A stretch of 64,000 bases of DNA from the NCBI GenBank assembly GCA_029532415.1, contig JAQOTA010000053.1, positions 5,704,001 to 5,768,000 on the forward strand, given 5' to 3'. Positions 46,989 through 57,192 of this stretch are shown here, piece after piece (the first letter of the stretch is position 1; the number at the start of each line of letters is the position of its first letter). A program made the translations under genes and the position numbers. This DNA is from Marasmius tenuissimus (Eukaryota; Basidiomycota; Agaricomycetes; Agaricales; Marasmiaceae). Under the pieces are notes generated by a model, which saw only the letters and a list, made by a program, of their open reading frames with translations, was not told where the DNA came from and did no database searches.

Positions 46989-49900
46989 ATGTCTCAACCT
47001 TTAGATTCCTGCTCCGGAGTCCACATTGGGAGAGATCAGAATGCCAATTACGGCCCCGGGCCTTATACCGTCAACTATGATAACAGAATAATTCAGCATC
47101 GAACACGATCGACATACCGGCACGTTCGGGGTACAGACGAAGAGGAGGCACAGTATGAAGAGGTGAGTTGTAAGATGATTTGTCTCCGGGTATGCTGTGC
47201 ACTGACACTCGTTTTATCCCGCAGTACAGTGAATACAGGCACAGTGATATCCAAATCATTGGAAAGATACACAGCGAACGACTCACGAAATCCGATTCAA
47301 AAACCGGACGGGATGTTCCATTGGACTGTGAAAAAAGTATCGTGCTCGGGAGAATTGTTTCGGGCGAGGGCATGGGAACAATAGTTACTGTTGAGGCCTA
47401 TGAAGGCAGTGATGCTCCAAAGGTACGCCTGCGTGCTTTCTAAGTATTTTTTGAGTTTCTGACTTTCAAGACAGGAGTGGAAACGACGATTTTTGTGCCA
47501 TACCGGACAAAGCTTGTAGGTCTCACATCCATCTGTCTTATCGAGGGGAGATTGAAGCTATTACGTCGTAGTTCTGGGCGCGTGAATAACGTGCATCTTT
47601 TTGCGCTCAACCGGTCCAAAGTTCCGCTGCTGATTTTCTTGGGCAGCAAGTGACCTTATATGCACCCAAACATTGGCACTAATGGTTATTACAATCCAGG
47701 GCTCGTACCGTATGCGCAATTTCGAAAAAGTTTGGGGTGGCTTGGTGTTTTCTATCTATATGGCTTGTCTGTAAGTGGTCAAAGTAGTGAAGTTGACTAT
47801 TTTAATCACGAAAGATATAGCAGCAATGGAATTGCAAGGAAGAAGAGCTGTGGATGGACCCCGCGCGTGGAGCGATCTGTCAGCATCGAGATCGAACTAA
47901 GCTGGGTCTTCGTTTACAGTCGATAAACTCGTGGTCCGATTTTTATTGGAACGAGACCTCTGATCTACCTGCTACGATCAATCTTTTCCAAGAGGATGTT
48001 GTTTTGCGTTTCTTTGCGGGTCAAAAGTCGACAGGAGCTGATGATGTATTTTTGAGAACAATGTCTTCAGCTGCGCATCGGAAGGAGAGGAAAGGATCTG
48101 TTGGTCGGCCAACTATCTTTTCCACTTTGACCCGAACCCCCATCGCCTTTGCAGACAATGTCTGGAGTGTAGCTGGTCAGTGGACTGGAGAGAACAACCT
48201 TGTAGAGCGGAAGGTATTGGATAATGGACTGACAAGGTGAGAATCTCCCAAATCATGGAACACTCTGTCTGAAGATACACGAGTAGATTTCAACTTGGAA
48301 GTCAAGATGAAGAGTCATTTTTGATCAATTTGAAGATGAATGGGGATAGCCGGGAGGATGTGGAGAAGGCCTGGCTTTCGCAGGCACTAAGTATATTCTA
48401 CGCTCGTGGAATACCGTTCAAGGAGGATCTTAGTGTTTACGGTTTGTCATCATCTTATGTTCTTTTTTTCACAACCTAACATTCCCCAGAGCTTGTCTAC
48501 CCTTGTGTGGCTATGAACGAGCACTTTAATAGGGCCAGCCACCTTGATACATCCAAATCCCAACAACGCCGGCAGCAACCAATCTACCTGTTTGTTCGTC
48601 CTCCTCCTTTCAACCTCCCCGGGGGCGAAACATGCAACCTCCTCAGCTGTCACTGGACATCCTCCCTGCACTTCTGGTCTTTTGACAAAGATGGTTGCAG
48701 TCCCCTCTCAGCCAATATATGCAGCAACTTTGGTCTTCCCTTTAAGCTCCGATTCTTTGATTGTGACTTTCTCTCGCATTCCTGGTCCACTGAAAACTAC
48801 CATTTGATACACCAGTATCAACTCCTTCGAGGGGCTGACCCGACCACCACCAATTTTGCTCGCCCTCTTGGATATGGTTTCACCTTCCAGTCTGTTAGTG
48901 ACTCGGACCGATTCACAGAAGCCCATGGAGGTGCGACCAATTTGATTTCCTATTTGTTCACACGAGTCTTACCTCCGTGCAGAGGAAGATGCCAATCATC
49001 CCAAGTTTGCTGATGTACCTGCCAGTTCCTTGGACTCTGAAAGTTCATTGGGCACACAAGACCATAGACCAGTTTCTGGCGCAATTTTCAAAGGCAATCA
49101 GGATCAGGGTGCAGCAGAAGATCCAGCCATTGTCAGAAGGCCAAAGACCAATGCAGGGTTCAGAGGGATAGAAACTTACCATTATCCAGTGGTTGAGGTA
49201 CGCTATTGGTTTTCTTCTGCTGTCAAGCTCTTGCACAAACATAGTCATAGGATCTTTGTCACGAGAACAATACCGCCACCAGTCGATCTTTACAACCACC
49301 CCTTGCAATAAGTCTATTGTGTGCGGGTGCATCTAATATGCATTCCCTCGAGCACGTCCATTCGCGCCAAATGCACCAATCAGAAGCTCATCCACACAGC
49401 TATGCCGACAACCAAAAACACTTTCCCTATCCCTATCTCTCCCAAAATTTCTCGCCGGGATACCCATTACTGAGCACCCCGAACATGCCAGCGCCGATGG
49501 ACTTCAACTCGCTGTCTATGGGCTGTACTCCAGCTGGGTGGCCTGGAATCCCACAGTACATTTTCAACCAATCGCCAATACCCTCATCTAATATCGCCGC
49601 CACCAGACACAGCGCGGATATTGCCCAAATAGTCGGGTGGCCCCTGGGAATGTCCCACGTCGCATCCCCCACCGTTGCCAATACGTTCTACAATCGTTCT
49701 CTGGACACAGTTGCACCCACCCGACCAGGAATGCCACAGTTCATGACAATGGTAGACCCTTCCGTCGCTTCGAGCTCGTTCAAAGCCGGTTCTGCCAATC
49801 TCGACAACATGACTAGCGCGAATATGTCGAATCCAGTTTACACTGACCCAACGAGCAATTGCTTGCCCACCAATGCGGCTCAGACAGTCAGACAGTCAGG

Positions 49901-50153
49901 ACTGGCTCTAGATGCTCTGGCGGGAAACAATATCGTCGACGATGCAGATACGGGCCCTCCCGGAGACTCTCGAGGTAGTACGAGCCACCGCGAGGAAAGA
50001 TCACAACCTCTGTGCAGTCTTACGACATCGGCAACCAAGACGAGTGGGGTGGCCGACGTCATTGGATGGACCAGTCCGGTCTCTGGATATCCCAATTTCT
50101 TTCCCTTGTTCATCACGTTTCTTCAAACTTGTACGTACATCAATGCTCTGTAA
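46989..50153 (+). CDS. Array-family protein, copy G (895 aa, probable chimera)
   Basis: Ten exons: 46989-47162, 47225-47422, 47475-47515, 47572-47645, 47700-47770, 47821-48236, 48287-48441, 48490-48930, 48983-49197, 49251-50153; 896 codons in frame. Motifs: NANYGPGPYTVNYDNR, TIVTVEAYEGSDAPK, HLFALNRSKVPLLIFLG, NLFQEDVVLRFFAGQKS, PIYLFVRPPP, RGADPTTTNFARPLGY. The tail has HFPYPYLSQNFSPGYP and GWPGIPQYI and ends FLQTCTYINAL, the F/H type. Intron 4 has a GC donor after an A (GGCA|GCAAGT), so the junction codon becomes Arg instead of Gly. Exon 8 has about a dozen extra residues after GGET. The first exon and promoter resemble D/E, whereas exons 3-10 and the downstream gamma block resemble F/H. 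Function unknown. Confidence 0.82.
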
Positions 50154-52436
50154 ATCCTCGGAATATGTGATTGTTTTCCATAGCTTTGCGTTTGGTCCTT
50201 GTTATTAGTTGTTACCACTAAACCCTCGACGATATTGTTCTGGTCTACATTCGTTGATTCTATCATATATACCCTTATTTGCACGGAGGCCCAATATCTA
50301 AGAAATCGTTTGATCCATCGCAGACCAGGTTGCACCAAAGAACAATGAGTTACAAAACCTCGGTAACTGCACAGTGTTGTGGGCTCTTGTAGGCCCATGA
50401 TCGCGATCACTGATGCCTTATTGATGTGACATTGAATCTTCTCACCTTCTCCTGGCCTCCGTTTACCCCGTCCTTTCCCTCTCTCATTCCTGTTGCCCGT
50501 AGACGGTCAACAATACCTAGGTAGTAAGCGTTGGAGAAAGAGGACTATGGTCATTGGTCACCGGGATAACGCAGTTAACGCGATGAGTTGTAGATCCTGA
50601 CAGGCCCCTCACAATCGTGGGTTGCCCGTAGACGGTCGACAATACCTAGGTAGTAAGCATTGGAGAGGGAGGACCATGGTCACTGGGATAACAAAGTCAA
50701 CATGTTGAGTTGTAGATTCTGATGGGTCCATTGCAGTTGTGATCACGATTTTGAAACAAATCCGGCGTAGATGTAGAAAAAAGACTCACCAAGGCGTGCT
50801 ACTCTCAGTAAGCTTGCAGAGGCCCCTCGAGTAGTACCGAGGGCTTGCTCTTGTTTTGAGGGCTCTGAGTGAAGAGTAGGATAGCAGAAGGATGACTATT
50901 TTCGTCGAGCCAGCCTTTGGCTTCTTTGGCCTCGACCATTGCAGAGAGCTCCGTGTGGAATCTGGAGCGCTCGAAGTGGGATGATAAGAGTCTCAGGGAG
51001 TTCTCCGAGCCTTATCAGACTTGCGGTCTGAACCGCCTATATTATCAAATTCAATGTTTCGACGTGCCGCAAACTTGAAGTTGCTATGAATCTGAGTGAG
51101 GACGCGGATAGTGATTCGGACCCAGCGGATTGAGCTTGAGAGCTCGGAGAGGGAGCATAACAGCTGCGGAACACGACTAAGGGTTGGTAAAGAAGGGGTC
51201 TCTGGAGGCCAGTTTCGAGATCGTGATGTATAGCGTCCACGAGAGTATTATCAGGCGGGTAGAATCCGATTTGGGTGTCTCGCAACGCCCACACTTGATT
51301 CGAGATAGGAATCAGCGGAAACCAGAAAACATTTTTTTTCAACTAATTACCCACCTCGGAGTCCTCTCTAGACTGAGTCATTCACCGCATATCTTGACCT
51401 CCTCGCAGCAATATCTTGACTCATGGTTTGAGGTGAGACAATGTGGTGCTTGCTAACTTCTAAGTGGGTTGTTGATGAGTGTTGAGTTGGAATCCTCTAC
51501 AGAAGTACCAAAATCGGGCCTTTGCACCAATCCTTCAGCTGAGCGCCTTGCAAGTACCGAAAAATTGAGAGTAGGCATATAGCAGGATCTCCTAGTCCCA
51601 CCGTCGATTCGTGAGGTTATGGTGAAGGATAACTTACGATGGGCGTCTCCAGGCGCCTAAGCCTCACTCAGGTACGACGTATTGACGTCTTGACTCCCAC
51701 GACCGTCTTTCCGCAGGACCACCATCGTTCAGCCTGGCTATCGTCAGTTCATCACAATTCACCATCAAGAGTGACACCAACATCATCTCTCGAGGCATCA
51801 AAATAGTTGCAACATCGCAGAAGTACGCAAAGGTGAGTTCGAGGTCAATCTCATCTTCCGTCACGTTGATATTGACCAATGCTCGTTGCGCAGTGCCGCA
51901 CCATGATACAACGCGATATCTGCCATCTTTTCGCTGTCGACGGGCTCGTCTACGTGTCCGATATCAACGATGCCAATGCGACCTAAATCTTTGCATCAGC
52001 CATGTTGAAATTGACTATGCTAATCAACCGTGTGTGGAGTTCGTCCGGAATGTCTGTATTCTTCTACATAACCTACATAACCGAGCTAAAGTGACTTTTA
52101 CAGGCTTTTCCGACCATTCTAGTCAAGACGGATGGGGTGTTCTTGTCCACAGAAGAGTCAACAACGCCGAAATGAGGAGCACCGGCCAGCACGCCTCATC
52201 GACCCCAAACCATAGCGGTCTATTGGAGGACGAGATGAAGAAGAGTTGACGCAGAACACGGATGTATTGACGAGTTGGGGGGCTGGATGTATGTGGGCGT
52301 CAATGCTGTTCCACACAGTGCGTGTTGTTCTCTTCTTTTCATTTTTTTCACTGACTCGATTCCGTTCTCAGAACCTCTCGCAGGACTTGACAAGGGCACA
52401 GCTCAGAGGCAGCATACCTAGGACTGGAAGAAACAT
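50154..52436. other. Gamma block downstream of copy G
   Basis: Follows the F gamma block without the 0.92 kb insertion. Frames open after F and H are broken here. The stretch 51760-52250 repeats the unidentified gene remnant of 40430-40900, reading in pieces as QRDICHLFAVDGLVYVSDIN. No intact gene. Confidence 0.5.
50492..50748. repeat. Tandem duplication of a 129 bp unit
   Basis: GTTGCCCGTAGACGGTC starts at 50492 and again at 50621. Both units go on with CAATACCTAGGTAGTAAGC and a block ending in GAGTTGTAGAT. The gamma blocks after F and H hold only one unit, so this happened after the block was copied. Confidence 0.8.
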
Positions 52437-53040
52437 GAAGGTCGAGCTATAAACATCAAGCCGTATCGGAGCAATTAGTGGGGAGATGGCGCGTCTCGAT
52501 CAAACCTATCTTCCACTACCCCTCTGTTACCCTCGAGAGAGTTGCATCGTTCACCGCCGTCATGGACCCGAATACACCCCTCGCTGACCATGCAAACATG
52601 CTCCATCGGTCACGACCAGTCAACGCACTGGCCTCCAAATGACCTCGTCCAGGATATCGACAGGTACTACTTTGCCTTACCGTACGGGTGACTATGCGTC
52701 ACTTGCGTAAAATACGAACGCCGCTTGCTCCCTACCCACCAACTATCGTCGTCGTCCACTCATCCATGTTAGCAAATGATACCGGATTACCTCTCCCAAC
52801 AGCCGGTCGTCCCTAACAAGGTTCTCCAAATTCCTCAGCTTTACTTTCTTGCCCTATGGCCTTCTGCTTCACGTCCTCTCATCCATCGCAAGCCGCATCG
52901 AACGACAGTGGCATGGATTTACCTTCTCAATTCCCCAGCAACAGTCAGACCTTCGAGGCCTCTCCCTATTCCTCACCACCCATCTTGATCGTCGCTTAAG
53001 CAAAGCGGCGCCAGCCCGAGTCCAAAAAAACGCTGCATAG
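52437..53040 (+). pseudogene. Decayed fragment 3 of the large Ser/Pro-rich gene
   Basis: About 600 bp follow exon 2 of the large gene from about 13850 to 14520. Matches include TGGCCTCCAAATGACCTCGT against CCAGCCCTCCAATGACCTCG, GGTGACTATGCGTCACTTGC against GGCGACTACGCATCACCCGC, and a final GCGCCAGCCCGAGTCC against GCGCCAGCCCCACACC. Frame-shifting gaps are frequent. Like fragment 2 it sits at the end of a gamma block, but keeps much more sequence. Confidence 0.7.
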
Positions 53041-56000
53041 CATGTTTATACGTGGGTAACCAGCAGTATGTCGCGATCCTTGGTGTTTACTGTACCCTCC
53101 GCTGATACGTTTTTCTCTTACAGGAATAAGGCATACAAGGCTGCGACCACCGCGGCACCGAGCCCCTTCGAACTACTCCCGCTTCTTGATTCAACAGACA
53201 TCTATCACTTCCAAAACCCAGCGTCCTCTGCCCGCTCTTCATCATGAACGTCAGCTTCGACCACAAGCTAGTGCTTATGCCTAGATATCTGAGAGGCGAC
53301 TGACAAGACCAATTCGGTCTCCCTCTCGATGCAACTCTATCACTAGCCAACTACCTGCAAATCATGTGCTTTCCTCCAACATTCCTTGTCGGTACCACTG
53401 GTTGCGCCCGTAACTCCAACCATTGCCCGAACAGAATGAAGTTGGAACAGATAGCCGGCGAGATAAGAATCATAATGACGCCTACTATATGACAGAGAGT
53501 GAACGTGGAGCATCGCCTGAGGCCTGGTTTATACTTGGTTGTGGTGCGCTGGGGCGAGAGGGCCTGGTATCTGGAGCCGACACGAAGGAAGAGAAAGCTC
53601 TGGCCGCTTGCAATCTGCAAAGGTTGGTGGGTTCCACTGGGGATTTTGACTCGATTTTGCTGACTCGTTGGCTTCCGACAGGAAATAGGAAGGTGTACTG
53701 GATAGTGAGGGACAGAGGAACTCGCGTCGTTCATCCATGGTTGAATATATGCGGTATATTATCACCCAAACTCCACCTACGTACACACTCGTACATTGTC
53801 TCTGTGCCTGTTCTGCGATGCCCGAATGCATGTATCGGTATCGTACTTCTGAGCATAATGGACTGTAATCTGTACGGCGGCACAAGAGCTACATCGCAAT
53901 GGAGGGATTGAGGTCTCGGCCCCAATAAGGACGAAGGTAAGGCATAATGAGGAAAGAAAAGGGGAGGATGGTATATGGGGCTGGGCTCAAGTTAGGTCTT
54001 ACGCAACGAGCAACAAGCCAGACGCCCATAGGCACGCAGCACCAGTGCCAAATGAGGTCGCATCAACGAAAACCCAAAAGCCCAGTCCTCGAAACGGCCT
54101 TCAAGCTCCGGATTCGACGCCCACCAACACAATACAGTCAACCAATCTCGGGTGGTGATTGCTCCAGAGTCGCTCCGACGAACGAATTGTCTAGTAACAG
54201 AGGGTCGTAGGCGAGCTGGTGGGTCAGAAAGGGTTAGCCAAGTTGGAGCAGAAAGAGACTGTCAAATTTGAGGTGGGAAGGATAGGAAACGAGTAGATCG
54301 GGTATGTGGTGAAGCTACAGCGACGGTTATAGCCATGAGAATGAAGTGAAGGTGGGGGTAGAGGTGAAACAGTGCGAAGGAGCACTCACGTCGGCCAGTC
54401 TTTCGTTGAAACCCTTCTCGGAGAACGTCCCAGTTTTCTGATCAGTTCTCGTTATGTATTCGCGCTCTGAATGCCTCCTAGCCACACCACTCTGTACCCT
54501 ATACCGTTGTTCGAATGGCCACGACCGGAGATGTCCATAACAAGGCTCTAGTCTTGTAAGGCATCACGGATATTGTATATGAAACGGAAAACAGGAACGG
54601 TCAGAAGACAGCTGAGATCGGGTAGACAAGGCTCGACACGCACGGGTGGATGTGTTTGTTTGGTGATTATTGTCAGGCTTTTTTTTTGGTAGCGTCGGCC
54701 TCGTCGTCGTCAAAGCCATCCTGACCGGCTCGGACATCTACTTCAACTCTGGGGCCAACCCGCCCTATTTTGTTTTTTGCTGGTTCATCTCCCTTCTCTA
54801 CTTACTTCAACCGTTTCGCTCACGACGTGGATTCTTGATGCTTTCATTGACTCAACATCGTCAAGCGACGAAGAGTGCCTGTTGGGAGTAGAGAGTTTCA
54901 TGAGTTGAGTAGAGGTCGGAAAGATTGAGAGATATGCGCACGAGGTGAGGCCTATTTCGAGGTTATTGACGTCAGTCGTCTATCGATATCCTTAGACAAA
55001 CGGGCGTTGAAAGAATCTTTCTTGAAGGCGAGCTACCGTGGATATCAGAAATGAGATTCAGTAAATATTTGTAGAAAAACATACCAGAAAATATTAGCCC
55101 GTTGGTTTCATAACACCATGATTGCTTGCCAGACCGACGAATTGAAAAGAGTTGACATTGAGACGGTCATGGGCGAACTGGGCGTTGCGGTAGAGAGAAC
55201 AACATACAACAAGCGCCCACGCAACAAACTTAGATTCAAACCATGACCGTCAACATCAACAAACTCGGGCTCTTCTCGCCATCGCCGACAGAGACACAAA
55301 TGATGGCCGTTCCATCTCTTTGCTTGTCATACTAGCAGTTGGTGGCACCCGATGTCTCATTCTAGATCTCGAGCTTTCTCGAGCTCGGGCCGACAGCCCC
55401 TAGGAAATACTAACTGCTTCCCGCTCGGCGAGACCTCCCTCCAAGTATTGAGTCACTTCTTTTGTTGGAAAACGCAGCTCTGCAGGTCCACTGTCTACCT
55501 CAGACCACGGGCTCAACTTGGAAATCTATCAGGCTAACAAGGCTGCTCGAAACTTGCTATTTGTATCCGCAGCGACAATACACGTACGAACCGGCGCACC
55601 TACAGTATATTGGGGCTCGGGGGACTAATGCTAGATTCAGAGCCTCTCGATGTGTACTTGGACTCTCTTGTGCTGTTTCGAATGTTGTATATTCTGACGG
55701 CACCCTTCCTTTCACCGTCCTCTAGGTTCTGAAGGCGCTCTTTCCAGTCTTGTCTTCAACTCTACCCCGTTACCTTGCTCACGGCGCGTCTTGGTAAGTG
55801 GTCCTAATTTTATGAGATTCTTCAGAGTCGAAAAGCTCGACTCGTAGCGAATTGATGGATAGTACGTCTGTCGTTTTGCTTCGAGTTCGTGGGTGCTGAA
55901 GTCGCGATTTCATTATCAAGCAGTGAACAAAGTAGTACGAGCAACAATCGGAGTCGAAGAAGCCCAAGGTTTCACAAGAATGCAACGATATGAACTCAAA

Positions 56001-57121
56001 TTTCGCTTTGATTCGGCGACAAATTTGATTTGTTTGCGGGAAGTCATCCTCCTTGTGTGGATTGGTCGGGTTGTGGGGGGGGAAGAAACTCGTTATCCAG
56101 CTGTCGCCTCAGGAGTGTTTTTTCATCCTTCGGAGAGGCGATATACGACGTATAACCAATCGTGATTCAAGGCTTGTAAGATCTCTCACTTTGGCTATTA
56201 TCAGAGCTTGACTTCGCGCGGCACTCTTACGGTGTCTCGTTACGGTCATAATTCTGCGAGTATAATCATGATAGGTCTCGGGCATAGGACATTGGAATTT
56301 GGACGGTCAGAGCGAGTTAACCACGACTCATAACGTCAGGCCCCGGACGGCAAAAGTTGAGCAGTTGTGTCCGAATCACACTCGTACACAGAAACTACGG
56401 TGTAGCTGGTCAACCATACAAATGCTACCCTTTGGCGCAGCCTCAACACAAGTACCAAAGGCTACGACTCCGCTTTAGTCCACGACTCAGGTATTCAAGA
56501 TTCTAAGGCCGAATTCTCAGCCCACACAAATGGCCTGATATCGGCGTACTGGTCATTTCCACCCAAGTTCATTCCATGGGGAATCGGCGCTCGTGTGCGA
56601 TTATTGTCCTCCACAACAACAACAAACACACCGACGACGATGGCCCAAGGCGTTCTGTTGGCACGAGTACTCATCGCCGCAGTTCGGGTGAGTAACTGCT
56701 CCCTTCTTGTTCTTTTCTGGTTATGGATCATTGAATGACAGCGCTCAACAGCATGTAATTTGATTTTTCATATCCGTTGATCTGGGTGGGTGAACTATCC
56801 TGGGATATCCTGCACTAACGTCACTTGAAGGATTTGACCATGACTATCTCATCTTCACGAGGGTCACAATCGCTACGGTGAGTGTAGGCCTACTGGTTCT
56901 GGGATCTCAAACTTGGACGCTCGCTAGTGCTGATTGTTCCGCAGTTTAGTCTTGAGAGGCACAGCACGTTGGATTTCATTTCTGACATCGGCGGCGTATA
57001 TGGAGTAGTTTTCATTTCCAACGTTGAACCTGTCATCCCGGTTTTTTGGGTCTTGACGCAGGGCGCAAACACGCTCGAATAACATGCCACTTACACGTTT
57101 CGATGGCATGGTGTGAAGATG
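53041..57121. other. Intergenic region with beta unit copy 2 and the H upstream block
   Basis: 53041-53900 has overlapping frames (53423-53911 plus, 53351-53734 minus) with no domain. About 53.9-56.4 kb repeats the beta unit of 24.3-26.6 kb. It includes the fragment ending VVYSDGTLPFTVL at 55725, now broken upstream. About 56.6-57.12 kb repeats 34.4-35.0 kb. No intact gene is supported. Confidence 0.5.
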
Positions 57122-57128
57122 TACAAGG
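57122..57128 (+). promoter_or_regulatory. Altered TATA site of copy H
   Basis: GATGTACAAGGGCTGCC replaces GATGTATAAGGGCTGCC of copy F; the central T is now C. The surroundings are otherwise nearly identical, so promoter strength may differ between F and H. Confidence 0.35.
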
Positions 57129-57192
57129 GCTGCCGCCTTTGAAACGTCACCCATCCTTTCTTTCAGCTCTCACCCCCACCCGACACAACGAC

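Noticed and set aside
53423..53911. 162-codon plus-strand frame right of large-gene fragment 3
   Set aside because: Overlaps a 127-codon and a 118-codon minus-strand frame; no domain and no repeat partner.
57046..57192. Upstream in-frame ATG extending copy H by 49 residues
   Set aside because: It lies before the TATA-like site and the extension is absent from paralogues with other promoters.
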